From Petunia secreta (lineage: Eukaryota > Streptophyta > Magnoliopsida > Solanales > Solanaceae): DNA of 64,000 bases. Below, in pieces: positions 22,409 through 34,113 of this stretch. The stretch's first letter is position 1. Every line of letters starts with the position of its first letter. Under the pieces are notes generated by a model. That model saw nothing but the letters and a program-made list of their open reading frames with translations, was not told the DNA's origin and ran no database searches. The DNA is taken from positions 18,253,501 to 18,317,500 of the forward strand of contig JARKIP010000030.1 in assembly GCA_029990175.1 (NCBI GenBank), given 5' to 3'. The translations under genes and the position numbers were made by a program.

Positions 22409-23398
22409 TCACTTTTGTCTCCACCTTGAACTAATGAATTGAATCCCCAACTTTGCTTCAAGCTTATGACTATGGTATTGGGGTGGTGGCAAAAATACAA
22501 AAGGACCAAGTAACCATTGTCGCCTTTTACACTTCTTAGCCTTTAAATGAGGGATGTCGGTTTGTCTCCTCAACATCACAAACTTTAAAATATAGGAACC
22601 TTGTTCCTCCTCCTTGGGTTTCTTCATAGGTTCGGGTGGCTCAATTTTCAGGTCACCATCCAAACACAATGTTGAAAAATGATTGGAATGAGGTCCAATG
22701 CGCTTCAATTCTAAAGTTGCATTACTTTTGACACCCTCACTTGCACAAACACTAGAGTCTTCAAATATGATGTTTTCTATTTCCTTACTTGACTCTAATG
22801 TGATTTCCTCAACCTTGACATCATCAACTAATATTAGGTCGAATGGTAGGAATTCCACTTTTTGCTCCTCAAATTGGCTTCTAAGCTCTTCTATCTCAAA
22901 TCTACTATTCACGACAACTGATAATTGGGCATTAGACACCTCAACCATATCACTCAAATTCTCCTCCAAGTCGTGAATAGTCAAGACAAATTCGTTGATC
23001 TCTTGCCTGAGCACAACCCTTTCTTCCATAAATTGCCTCGTCATATTTGTAAGTTCACTCCTGAAATCCACATAAGCTTCTAAGAGTTTGGCTTGCTCCA
23101 TTAGCCAAGTTTCGCTAACAACCTGCACTTTATCGCTCATGTCAAACTCACAAACATCATTAGAATCATCACAAAAATTATTGGGGGAAGGAGCATGACA
23201 CTTAGGACAATCATTCCCCCGACCACCACACAATTTACAAAAATTCCAATCAAAGGTGGTAGAAAATTCACATAACCAGTCTCGTAGGGTTGAAAGAGTT
23301 GGACAATTTTCCCACAAGTGGGTTCCTCCGCAAAGTAGACAGAGATCATCAAAATTAGAATTACAACCACTCGACCAATTTTCATTAAAAGATGCCAT
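22409..23398 (-). CDS. Unknown protein of the non-autonomous LTR element, Cys-rich N terminus plus coiled coil
   Basis: 329 residues, intact, starting about 95 bp downstream of the primer binding site as a gag ORF would. The N terminus has two Cys clusters: CLLCGGTHLWENC (C-x2-C-x3-H-x4-C, near residue 20) and CKLCGGRGNDCPKC (near residue 55). The first resembles the zinc finger of Athila-type Gag proteins. Residues about 90-190 are Glu/Leu-rich and probably coiled coil. The C terminus is acidic then basic (KAKKCKRRQ). I recognise no known full-length family. It could be a heavily remodelled gag, or a host fragment kept as an RNA-binding packaging protein. That the ORF is open in a recent element argues that it mattered for mobility. 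Confidence 0.65.
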   Translation of the reverse strand: MASFNENWSSGCNSNFDDLCLLCGGTHLWENCPTLSTLRDWLCEFSTTFDWNFCKLCGGRGNDCPKCHAPSPNNFCDDSNDVCEFDMSDKVQVVSETWLMEQAKLLEAYVDFRSELTNMTRQFMEERVVLRQEINEFVLTIHDLEENLSDMVEVSNAQLSVVVNSRFEIEELRSQFEEQKVEFLPFDLILVDDVKVEEITLESSKEIENIIFEDSSVCASEGVKSNATLELKRIGPHSNHFSTLCLDGDLKIEPPEPMKKPKEEEQGSYILKFVMLRRQTDIPHLKAKKCKRRQWLLGPFVFLPPPQYHSHKLEAKLGIQFISSRWRQK

Positions 23399-23491
23399 GA
23401 TAAGATAAGTAACACAATACTAAACTAAATAAAAATTAAACCTGAATAGAAAATAAGTAATCATTCAAAAAGAAATCAGTCAATTATTTAG

Positions 23492-23509
23492 TCCCCGGCA
23501 ACGGCGCCA
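23492..23509 (-). other. Primer binding site (tRNA-Asp type) of the non-autonomous element
   Basis: The - strand reads TGGCGCCGTTGCCGGGGA, the known Gypsy primer site complementary to the 3' end of tRNA-Asp. It lies six bases inside the 5' LTR and fixes the element's orientation. Confidence 0.9.
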
Positions 23510-23515
23510 AAAACT

Positions 23516-24793
23516 TGTTGCTCCCAACGCACACGCAAGTATACGTGGTCGACAAGTAATAAAGTGATAAGTAGAGTATCGTTCCCACGAGGACTATTCA
23601 GACTAAATCCTAGCAAATAATTTCTTAAAGACTATTCAGGGATCTTTTTCAATGATGGTTGTGAAAGTTACTAACTAAAGGAAATAATTAAAAATAAGTA
23701 ATTGAAGTCAATAATCGTTATCAATAAAGGAGAAACGGTCTAGGGTCAGAGCTAGGAACAATCCAGTTGAGTTTTCCAGTTGATTCTACTTCTTGATTTC
23801 CTAGATTGCTAACTACAGGTGAAATGTACCCGTGAAAACCTTTCGATTCCTCACGGTCTATGCAGGCTACTCCAATCCCTATATGTCTATGGGTTGAATC
23901 ACGTGTACGCATTAACGAATTCTGTGATTAGTTAACCTAGGCGAGCAAGTATATGTCTATCCTACTTACAAATTGGTTCCCCGATGCCAAGGTTCACAAT
24001 CAAGCCCTATTCTTTCTTATTTGCGTTTACAAGTTCCCTATGTCGAGTTCAACTTGTAAACCGTAGATAGTATTCAATTATCAGGCCTCAATAACCAAAA
24101 AATTAGGCTCAAGAAAGAATAAACAATCCGTAATGGTAAATCAATATATAGAAATCAACTTTCAAACATCAACCATCATGTATTTACTCTAACCCTAGAA
24201 CGAACAAACTATAGAATTAAAGAGAAGAATAAGATAAAGAGAGAAAAAACTTGTTTAGAAGACATCTAGGGCTCCTCCCCTCTCCTCCAAAACTTGCTCC
24301 AAATTCTGAACTCCCCATCAAAAACTAAGTAAAAGAGTATTTATAGGATTTACAAAGGCCTAGTAATAAGTTACACCTAAGCCTAGACGAAATAGGAAGT
24401 CCAAAAACGCTCCAGGGGCGCTGTAGCTGGCGCCCCGCGCCCCCGAACGCGCCTACACAAGCAGAACCCGTCAAAATCCGGGCGCCTTGGCCATGCCGCA
24501 CGCTGAGAAAAGCGCCAGATGCTGGGCGCCTTTGGGGGCGCGGCAAGCCAGGCTTATTTTGCCTGCCTTGCTCCGCATCTCGCGTCGCGTCGTGCCTTCG
24601 TGTGCTCGATCCAATCTTAAATCAACTTCCAGCCTTTTCTTGCTCGATCATGCTCTTTAAAGCTCCAATTGCACTTCATAACAACCTACAATCATACAAA
24701 ACAAAATCAGTGCAAAATCACATCCATTAACTAGAAACGGGCGAATAAAATACTCAAACGTGAGGAAATATATGCATAAAATGCCAAACATCA
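23516..24793 (-). repeat. 5' LTR of the 5.75-kb non-autonomous element
   Basis: Partner of 19041-20325. It lacks about 12 bp of the GC-rich block near 24545. Confidence 0.9.
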
Positions 24794-24877
24794 ATAAGTA
24801 TCAAAATAATCAATTTTTTACTTTTGAGTATAACCTTTAGCAACAAGCCTTGCTTTATATTTATCAATAGTACCATC
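24794..24877 (-). pseudogene. 84-bp island of Copia RT between two insertions
   Basis: Reads TIDKYKARLVAKGYTQK then a stop and KIDYFDTY, the N-terminal part of Copia RT. It contains the right ATAAG duplication of the left element and the left CCATC duplication (24873-24877) of the Ogre-type element, so two independent insertions hit within about 80 bp. Confidence 0.85.
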
Positions 24878-27063
24878 TGTTGACACTCGATTTTGTCCCT
24901 AAAATTTTAATTAAATGTCTAATTATCTAATTACTGGACAATCTTTAAAATTAAATGTAATTGTTTAATTTCTGAGGAAAAAGGCCAAATTTAGCAATGC
25001 GTGGCCTAATTTCTATCCACCATGGCAATTACCTCAATTTCCCTAATTTACCTTATAAAAGGCTAAATTCGTGCCTAACCCTAAATGCATGCCCATCTTT
25101 GCAAACAAATATATACACCATTACACATGCATACATTTCCCAAAATCAGAGCAAACCCATATCCCATTTCCCTTCAGCCCATCAGCGAATCCAGTTCCCC
25201 AAAGCCCTCACCCATTCCCAATTCAGAAAACCCGACCCAAATTCTATTTCCCTCAACCCGTTGAAGCCTAATCTCCCCGATCCCTCTTCTGATTCCCTCC
25301 AAATCAATCCTCATCACACAAACAGCCAAGAATTCGTACCCCACTGGTCCCCCCATCCTTTACCCTCTCTCTAGTACAAGAAGCCAATCTCAAGCGTCCA
25401 TTTCGAATCAAGTTTCATCCGAGCCGTAAATTGATCCCAACTGCCATTTTTGTAGGGATAAGGGTTTGATTCGTACCACCTTTATGGGAAGAGACGAATC
25501 TAACCCTTATGCTACAAGGAAAAGGTCGATTTTGGGTCAAAATTTGAGCATTTTATCAAAAGGGTCCGAAGCCCTAATCCGAGGTATATATATTCCTTAT
25601 TTTGTTCATTTATGGGGTTCCAGTTTTTTTGGGAAAGAGGGAAGTTCATATAGAGGCAGCAGCATTAAAGAAAACCCTAGGATAATATTTTACATTCAGT
25701 TGATAGTTTCAAATTAAATATGAGATAAGTTTCTGATTCTAAAAGGTAAAGCGTCACTGCTACTCCTTTTTGTGTCGTCGCTTTATTATTCGAGTCATCG
25801 ACCTTACTCAAGTCGCTTAGTCGAGTCCCCTTATTCGGATCCCTCGCCCTAGTCACTGCACCTAAGAAGTTGCTAAACTCACAAATTGGGATGACGTGCA
25901 TTTGGAGGTTACTTGAACCGCTCCGCATTTTCGGGACTTGATATTCCCGAAAATGTAAAATAAAAAATGAAATGAATGAAAATCACAAAGTCCAAGGCTC
26001 AATTATTGAGTTTGCGCTTCCGGGTTCTACCTTCTAAACTCTTTCTTTCCCGTCCTCTTTAGAAAAACATGTTTTAGGAGCCCTGTAAAAATAGAAATGG
26101 TATTTGAATTGTGAATAATTATTGTAAATTACTTAAACTGTTTTATATGAATGCTTTGTATCATTTCTTTTCGCATCGCCAATTAATTTATGGATGTTTA
26201 GAATCAGTTGTCAATTAATGAGTGCGAAATCAAATTCGACTAAAAATCGTACCCTCGCATTAATTCGCATTTGAGTTGCTTCTTTATTTATTATATTAAA
26301 TATTCAATTATTTATTTATCTAATCTAATTTATTTATTTAGTTAATCAATTAAATTTTAATCCCTTATTTATTTACTTAATCTAATTTATTTAATTTAAA
26401 TTAATTATTTATTTAATTAATTAAATATTTATTTATTTAATTAATCAATTATTATTCATTTACTCTTTTATTTAATTAAAATTGATATGTGTTCATATAT
26501 TTAATTAAGTTATTTATTTATCTATTTATTCAATCAATTAATTAATCCTTTATTATTATCCAATTATTTATCTAGTTTGTTTTATTTAATTATCTAACTT
26601 CATTTAACCTTTACTTATTTATTTAATTAATTAATTGATTATTATTTCATTATCTATTTAATTAATCTTAAATTGGATCATTTATTTATCTAAGTATCGG
26701 CGTAATTAAAATCTTATCTTATTTATATTATTCATATTATCGTTATATAAAGTTAGCTTTATATATTTATTATCCTTAGCAAATTTGTGAAAACCGCCGG
26801 ATTAACCGCATTTAGCGGATTTTCGAAAGTGCTCCCGCAAGGGACCTTCTTTCGAATTTAATAGAACCACTTACTCGGAATCTCTGATTTTAATTTAATT
26901 TCATTTAATTAAAGAATAATTGCACTCATTAGTTAAACTTAGGTTCCTAATAATCCTTAAATTAGGTGGCGACTCCAAAGAAACCCTTTGGAATCTCATT
27001 TTGTTGAAATATACCCGAAACTTGTCTTTTCTTAAAGAAAGGCTAATTTTTGGGGGTTCAACA
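24878..27063 (+). repeat. 5' LTR of the Ogre-type element
   Basis: Contains a TATA box (CTTATAAAAGG, 25052-25062) and a TTTA/ATTA-rich stretch of about 400 bp (26280-26680). Near-identical to 37918-40106. Confidence 0.92.
25053..25060 (+). promoter_or_regulatory. TATA box of the Ogre-type LTR promoter
   Basis: TTATAAAAGG about 175 bp into the 5' LTR, repeated at 38093-38100 in the 3' LTR. Element transcription would start about 30 bp downstream. Confidence 0.55.
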
Positions 27064-27066
27064 GCG

Positions 27067-27085
27067 TGGCGACTCCGCTGGGGAT
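27067..27085 (+). other. Primer binding site (tRNA-Arg type)
   Basis: TGGCGACTCCGCTGGGGAT begins three bases after the LTR. It is complementary to the 3' end of a tRNA whose acceptor stem starts GACTCCG, as in plant tRNA-Arg. Ogre elements are known to use tRNA-Arg. Confidence 0.8.
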
Positions 27086-28904
27086 ACGCAAATGGTTCTA
27101 GCCAAAAGGCTTTCACGAATTTGTTTGTTTGTATTGTTTGAGTTGTATGCCGATACTAGTATGCGTAGCTCATTTAATTATTGCGTTTGTATGTTGAAAC
27201 TGCATGATTATATCTACTGTTTATTTACGAGCATGCTTAGTTAATTTAATTGATTGCCGTGTGTCACGAAAGCATGTCACTACACCCTCTTTGTGCACAT
27301 ATAAATTGGCATTCCGTTCATACTTCTCCCCACTCCTGGGAACCTCTTGCATTCTCACTCAAATATCCGCGAGGTGTGTGCATACGCACCCGTAATTTCT
27401 TCCACTAAAGAACCCTTTGACGAGTTGGTGTACCGGCGGATTGTCGTGGGAGTTATTCGACCACGAAGCCGCATGCCACTCACCTGTTAGCCTCAACCGT
27501 TAACCCACTCTTAGATGGAGCTTTAGGAGCATGCATGCATTTACACCTTAGTTTGGACCCGGTCCTTGGTACCGCCTCCATAGTTAGGAAACCACCCTTA
27601 CGTCAGCGGGTTTTTAAAAACCCAACAACAATGCATATTATGTGCTATGTGAGGACGAATCCTCAGTCCTAACCATGTTTTGAGCAAAATCAGATTTAGA
27701 ATTTTGTCTGCTATGTTGTCTTTTAGGTCAGAAAATGGAAGAATTTAGCAGAATCTATGTGGTCATAGCAGTCCACATAGAATTTGAGATCATAGACAGA
27801 ATTGCAGTCCGGGGAAATTTAGGCAGATTTGATTGGTTTGTGTTTTGGAGATGGTATGGTGTAGTGAGATCTAAGAGGCGAAGCACCTGGTGTCTTTAAA
27901 AGATCAATGGGGTCCCTCTCGTGAATGGCTTTGCGTGTGTGCAGGCCTATGTTAACTAACCAGCTGCAAATTCTTATGGAATGAAGTATGCGTGTCGCAT
28001 ACTAGGAGAGTGAAGCCCCTATGTCTATAAACGATCAATGGGGTCCCTTCTTGAAGGCCAGTGCAGTCTTGACTACCTAGGAAACTGAGAGGCTTGATTA
28101 AAGCCGAGGACCAGTGAGGAGCCCTATGAACAAGGTCTGTGAGCCTTGCAAAACCTAGGAAGCTGAGAGGCTTGTCCGAAGCCAAGGACCAGTGAGGTTT
28201 TATTTGTAAAAGGTCAATTGGAACCTTTTATGATTTGCAGTCTGGTATTGTGAAAGCAGTTGAAATTTTCACACCTGGATATTTTAAAGTAATTGGGAGT
28301 TGTGATTGGAGGAGTATTGATGTTTGCAAAGGGTATAGAGGTTTGTTTCGGGTTTTAGGCATTTGGGTTTAGAAATTTGGTGCAGATGTTGTAGAGAGCA
28401 GGAGCTGTGTCAAAACTTCGAGTTGACACCAGCTTTTTTTTTGGAAGTTAGTTGGGATAATGGAATTGCAATGTCGAGGCGGAGAGCTGATTGTTATCGA
28501 TTATTGTTATTATTTATTACTTACTCTAAATATGAATTGCTCAAAACTGGCATGAACTATTTTTTTTTATCATTTGTTTGCGTGTCTTAGGCCCACCTCT
28601 GGCACAAAGAGGCACCTTACAAGGTAGGAAACGTTCGCATTTTCATTTACGCTCAACTACTTGTGTTTGCCACATGTCGAACTTGTTTAAAATGCAAAGC
28701 GCTACGTGATGCGCGCTACGTGGTTTGTGTGCAATTTTGCCAATGACATGCAAACTAACATGGCTACTTTTGAACTTTTTATTTTGTTTTATTTATCCCC
28801 CCATACAGAGGTTTGATTTGTGCTGATTTAAGCTGGCTGATCACTCCTATTACACAAGGACAAAGGACCAATCTGCATACTGGTACACATTTCCACAACT
28901 GACA
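27086..28904 (+). other. Untranslated leader of the Ogre-type element
   Basis: 1.8 kb with no convincing ORF. Two repeat sets occur: a GATCAATGGGGTCCC block (27902 and 28032) and CCTAGGAARCTGAGAGGCTTG (28076 and 28154, period 78). Confidence 0.65.
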
Positions 28905-31083
28905 ATGACTGGAATAGATGATGAACCTCGCAATACCGAGAAAAATCTTGCAACTCCTGAATCATCAAGAGGAAATGTCATTATTGCTCAAGACGAACTG
29001 ATTCTTGAAATGGCTAAGGAACTACAGATGCTAAAAGATGAACTGGCTGCGGTAAGAGGGCAAACTCCTAAAAACACGCCGCTGCGTGGGCCCGATGCAT
29101 CCCACTCTCTGGGTCAAATGGGGCAATCTCTGGGGCAATCTCTGAACTCAATTGACGGGGTCGCCAATATGAACACACCTTTGAACACCCACAATTCTCT
29201 AAAAGCACCCGTCCACCAAAGCAACTTGCCACTTGTCCAAGCTCCGCCTCCAAATAACGTTCAATCTAGCCAAACAATTAACCGACCACCCATCTACCCA
29301 TCACATCAACAACACCCATCATACACCCCGCACCCTGCCAATACTTATTATCAGACACACACTCCATATCCATACCAAACCTCCACTTACCAAAATGAAC
29401 CCATCCCGCAAGCTTATACCGAAAATCCATCCGCACCATTAGTCCAAGTGGCGGTATCTGGTGGGCAAGATGTTCCTATTGTGCAAATTGATGATTACAC
29501 CAATCCTCCTTATGTGAAGTTTCAAAATGGTGTTAGAAGAGCCGAAAAAGCAGTCGATGGGGGTGAAGATTTGGAGAAAAAGGTACAAGGTTGGGTGATG
29601 AGTGCTCTTAGCAAAGCATCAAAAGGCAAGGACAAGGAAAGTCTAGAATATGAAGACTTGTGTGTTCATCCTAGGATTGAATACCCAGAAGGGTACAAAG
29701 TACTAAAGTTTGTTAAGTTTGATGGCAAAGGAAACCCCCCGAGCCCATTTGAGAAGGTACTGTGAAACCTTAGGAGTGGGGAAGAATGAAGAGCTCCGCA
29801 TGAAATTATTCATTCATAGTCTTGAAGGCGAGGCTTTAGACTGGTACTCCGAACAGGATCCCTCAAAATGGATTAACTGGAGGAGTATGGCTCACGACTT
29901 CATGGAGCGTTTTGGTTTCCATGCTGAAATACCCTTAGATCGGTTGGCTATTGCAAGGTTTAGGAAGAAGTCGATCGAGACCTTTAGGGAATACACGGTA
30001 CGTTGGAGGAGTGAGGCTGCCAAAGTTAAGCCTCCCATGAGTGAGGAGGAGTTTGTGGGACATTTCATCGAGACATTGGATGAATTTTACTATGATCGAA
30101 TGGCATCCATGACTAACTCTACTTTTGCCAATCTAGTGAAAACGGGGGAGATGTATGAAGCTGGTTTGAAATAGGGTAGGATCACAAATTTGGCCGCTTT
30201 GCAAGCTACAAGGAAGGCAATCCAGTCTGGGTCTGGTAATGGCTTTAACAAAAAGAAGAAAGAGGAAGTGGGAGCTGTTGTGGGGGATATCGAGCGTCGA
30301 CCGGTTGTAAATTTGAATTTTGACAATTCGTCTGCTTTTCCCACCTACCAAAGCCCATATTACCCAAATTACCCCACTCACTACCAGATGCCACCTGTTC
30401 CTTATCTGGTTTACAATGCACAAGCAAATTACTACCAACCTAGAGCACATGCACCTAATCAATACCCTCGTCAGCCAAATTTTCAAGCACCCCAGAATTA
30501 CCAGCCTCGTCCTCCTGTTCGTCCCAATGTGCAAGGGTTTAATCAGAATTACGAAAGGAGAGCAACCAAAACCTATACTCCTATAGCCGAGTCATATGGC
30601 CAGCTTTTTGAGAGATTAAGGAATGCATGAGTTGTGCAGCCTATCCCTGATAACACCCCAAACCCTCGTCCAAATTGGTATGATGCAAATAAGCACTGTG
30701 CTTATCACTCAGGAGCAGCCGGCCATGATATTGAGAGATGTTATAATTTCAAAGACAAGGTCGAGGGTCTAATCAAAGCAGGCACCATTCAACTCACCAG
30801 CACTCAGCCAAATGTGCATGATAATCCTCTTCCCAATCATGGCAACAATGCAGTTAATATGATTTCTCTTGATGAAGAGCCAAATTTGAAGGGCACCATA
30901 GTCTCTATTTATGATGTAAAGGTTGATAATATTGCTTCTAAGGTACCTAAGCAAGCACTAACTCTGTTGCCAAAGAATGATGGAACTTTTGGCCTAGGTG
31001 GCAACCCCGTCGAAGGAAAGATGGAAAAAACTGAGTCTGAGAAGAAGCCGACTAGTGTCATACCACAGTCTCTTTTACCTTGA
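28905..31083 (+). pseudogene. Ogre-type Gag, broken by a frameshift and two stops
   Basis: Three open pieces: 28905-29765, 29710-30174 and 30190-30630 continuing to 31083. The capsid-like retrotransposon gag domain is at 29760-30170 (EALDWYSEQDPSKWINWRSM, MERFGFHAEIPLDRLAIARF). A Pro/Gln/Tyr-rich linker follows, then a zinc-finger-like CAYHSGAAGHDIERC (about 30698-30742). An extra C in a C run near 29741 causes the frameshift; TAG (30172-30174) and TGA (30628-30630) interrupt the rest. Gag would form the particle that packages element RNA. Confidence 0.85.
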
Positions 31084-31262
31084 ACCAGTCATTTGTCCAA
31101 GCACCAGATCTGGTTGAAGGAGTTGGTAATTTGTTTTTGAGTGATGATTGGGAATGTGGTGTTATTATTGAAGACTTTGCTGAGGAATCACCTGTGCAGA
31201 ATGCTGAGGCGAAGGATCCGATGGCCAATTGGACCTGTGTCCCAGTGGACGAGACTTGGTGA
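31080..31262 (+). pseudogene. C-terminal end of the gag-pro ORF, protease domain absent
   Basis: 60 residues with GNLFLSDDWECGVIIEDF and ending NWTCVPVDETW-stop. In Tat/Ogre elements this segment follows the protease and a Gly-rich PKNDGTFGLG segment. Here PKNDGTFGLG (about 30972-31001) is present, but no Asp protease (DxG) motif lies between it and the Gag zinc finger. The protease has probably been deleted. Confidence 0.6.
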
Positions 31263-31538
31263 ATGAACTCACTAGTTTATTTTGGCGTCACAGTCAGATT
31301 GAGGCCCTGAACTGTGTTTCGCCTTTGGTTTATGTTTATGTCTTTTCAAAATAAGCTGTTTACATTCTGCATGTTTTACTTTAATGTATGCCTCCCTAAA
31401 CTAGACTTTTGAAACAAATAAAATGCACTGCATTCCCCCTACTATTATTTTGCTATGCTTTAATTATTTACTTTATTTTGCGCTTTTGATTATGTTTGTT
31501 TCTGTTTCAGCTTTCCACTTAACAAAACTGCCGAAACT
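31263..31538 (+). other. Probable Ogre intron between gag-pro and pol
   Basis: A T-rich non-coding gap ends in a strong acceptor (TGTTTCAG, through 31510) just before pol resumes. Ogre elements are known to splice out an intron here to make a gag-pol protein. I could not fix the donor. Confidence 0.5.
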
Positions 31539-33134
31539 TTGCTTGTGACATATAATGAAACAACTGAACAAAATGGTACCGATGCATTGAATATTGGGGA
31601 ATTTGATGAAGATTTTATTCCTAATGAAATAACAAGAGAAGTAGATCAATTTGAGAACAGACCAAAGCCTAACTTGAAAGAAACCGAGTCAATCAACTTG
31701 GGGACTTCAGAAGATGTTAGAGAAACCAGAATCAGTGTTCATTTGACCTCGGAAGAAAGAAGAGCATATATTGAACTATTGAACGAGTATCGAGACATCT
31801 TTGCTTGGTCTTATGAGGATATGCCCGGTTTGAGTACCGATCTTGTCACTCACAAGTTGCCGACTGACCCTTCATTTCCGCCTGTTAAGCAAAAGAAGAG
31901 AAACTTCAAAACTTCCACAAGCAAACAAATATTGGAAGAAGTGCAAAAGCAATTGACTGCTAAAGTGATTCGATCTCTCAAATATCCCACTTGGTTAGCA
32001 AATATTGTACCGGTACCCAAGAAGGACGGAAAGGTTAGAGTTTGTGTTGATTATCGTGATCTCAACAAAGCAAGTCCAAAGGATGATTTTCCATTGCCAA
32101 ATATTCATATCCTTATTGATAGCTGCGCGAAACATGAGCTTCAGTCTTTTGTCGATTGTTTTGCTGGTTATCACCAGATCCTAATGGATGAAGATGATGC
32201 TGAAAAGACCGCCTTCATCACGCCTTGGGGTGTGTTTTGTTATAGAGTTATGCCTTTCGGCCTGAAGAACGCCGGGGCAACATATATGAGAGCGATGACA
32301 ACTCTTTTCCATGATATGATTCACAAAGAGATTGAAGTCTATGTAGATGATGTTGTTATCAAGTCAAAGAAGAAAGAAGAGCATTTGACTGATTTGAGAA
32401 AGTTCTTCAACCGCCTTCGGCGGTATGACTTGAAGCTTAACCCTACGAAATGTGCATTTGGTGTTCCCGCCGGTAAGATGTTGGGTTTCATTGTAAGCCG
32501 GAGGGGTATAGAATTGGATCCGTCTAAAATCAAGACTATCCAAGACTTGCCTCCTCCAAAGAGCCGGAAGGATGTGATGAGCTTTCTTGGCCGCTTGAAC
32601 TACATAAGCCGCTTCATTGCACAATCCACAGTTATTTGTGAACCAATAATCAAGTTGTTGAAGAAAGATGTTGTTATTGAGTGGACAGAAGATTGTCAAA
32701 AGGCTTTTGATAGGATCAAGGAGTATCTATCTAATCCGCCTGTGTTAGTTCCTCCTGAACCTGGAAGACCATTGATCTTATATTTGTCCGTCTCGGAAAA
32801 TGCATTTGGATGTGTCTTGGGGCAACATGACAAGACCGGGAAGAAAGAACAAGCCATTTATTATCTAAGCAAGAAGTTCACCCCTTATGAAGCCAGGTAT
32901 ACTCTCTTGGAGCGAACTTGTTGCGCCTTGACTTGGACTGCACAAAGGTTAAGGCACTATCTTTCATCATATACAACTTATCTTATCTCGAGGATGGATC
33001 CTTTGAAGTACATCTTCCAAAAGCCGATGCCCACGGGAAAATTAGCAAAATGGCAGATTCTGTTGAGTGAATTTGATAGTTTATGTCACCCAAAAGGCGG
33101 TAAAGGCACAAGCATTGGCGGATCACTTAGCTGA
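31539..33134 (+). pseudogene. Ogre-type reverse transcriptase and RNase H
   Basis: 531 residues. RT landmarks: VPVPKKDGKVRVCVDYRDLN, FITPWGVFCYRVMPFGLKNA and the catalytic YVDD (EIEVYVDDVVIKSK, about 32332-32373), then LGFIVSRRGIELDPSK. RNase H part: EPGRPLILYLSVSENAFGCV and AIYYLSKKFTPYEARYTLLE. The first 70 residues are acidic linker. The ORF leaves frame near 33085 (..LLSEFD then a wrong tail); the correct continuation is the ORF from 33067. Confidence 0.9.
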
Positions 33135-34095
33135 AAATCCTGTTGATGACAACTATGAACCATTGAGAACTTACTTTCCCGATGAAGAGGTCTTGTTTCT
33201 GGGTGAAGACATCTCTTTTGAATATGATGGTTGGCATCTTTTCTTTGACGGAGCAGCAAATTTCAAAGGTGTTGGTATTGGAGCTGTCTTAATTTCTGAA
33301 ACGGGTCAGCATTATCCTGTTTCGGCCAAGCTCAGATTTCCATGCACTAACAATATGGCTGAATATGAAGCATGCATTTTGGGTCTTCGATTGGCAGTTG
33401 ATATGAATATTCAAGAACTTTTAGTGATCGGGGATTCTGACTTGCTGATTCACCAAGTACAAGGCGAGTGGAACACCAAGAATGCAAAGATTCTTCCTTA
33501 TTTGCGTTGTGTCAAGGAATTGTGCAAAAGGTTCACAAAAATTGAGTTCAAGCATGTTCCAAGACTTCAAAATGAGTTTGCCGATGCTTTGGCAACTTTA
33601 TTTTCTATGATCCAACATCCTGACAAGAATTATATTGATCCTATCGAAATTGAATTGCATGATAGGCTAGCTTATTGTTTTCAAGTTGAGGAAGAGCGAG
33701 ATGGCCATCCTTGGTATTTTGATATCAAGAATTATCTCAAGGTTGGGAGTTATCCTGAAAATGCAACAAGTGTCCAAAAGAAGAGCATTCGGAGGTTAGC
33801 AAATCAATTCTTTCTAAGCGGTGAAATCCTATATAGGAGGACCCCAGACTTAGGACTCTTAAGGTGTGTTGATGCAGTTGAAGCAAATAAATTGCTTACG
33901 GAAGTGCATGCGGGAGTTTGTGGGCCGCATATGAATGGTTTTGTCTTGGCAAAGAAGATCTTGAGAGCCGGTTATTTTTGGTTAACTATGGAAACTGATT
34001 GTGTTCAGTTTGTGCGGAAATGCCATCAATGTCAAATTCACGGAGATATGATCAAAAGACCTCCTTCCGAACTTCATGCAATGAGTTCTCCCTGA
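33067..34095 (+). pseudogene. Ogre-type second (archaeal-like) RNase H and integrase zinc-binding domain
   Basis: The second RNase H, diagnostic of Tat/Ogre, reads WHLFFDGAANFKGVGIGAVL, CTNNMAEYEACILGLRLAVD and VIGDSDLLIHQVQGEW. The integrase N-terminal HHCC motif follows: EVHAGVCGPHM and CVQFVRKCHQCQIHG. A TGA at 34093-34095 stands where the family has Trp (SSP-stop-PFVAWGMD), cutting pol before the integrase core. Confidence 0.88.
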
Positions 34096-34113
34096 CCTTT
34101 TGTTGCTTGGGGA

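Larger units (their letters stand above)
19041..24793 (-). mobile_element. Non-autonomous LTR retrotransposon with one unknown ORF (LARD-like)
   Basis: This 5,753-bp element has LTRs at 19041-20325 and 23516-24793, termini TG..CA and an exact 5-bp target duplication, ATAAG (19036-19040 and 24794-24798). On the - strand it has a tRNA-Asp-type primer site, one 329-residue ORF, about 2 kb of non-coding DNA and a polypurine tract. There is no protease, RT, RNase H or integrase. Its tRNA-Asp primer and a shared 3' module link it to the Athila-like element at 48027-54734. It must have moved with proteins supplied in trans. The LTRs differ by about 2-3% by eye. Confidence 0.9.
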
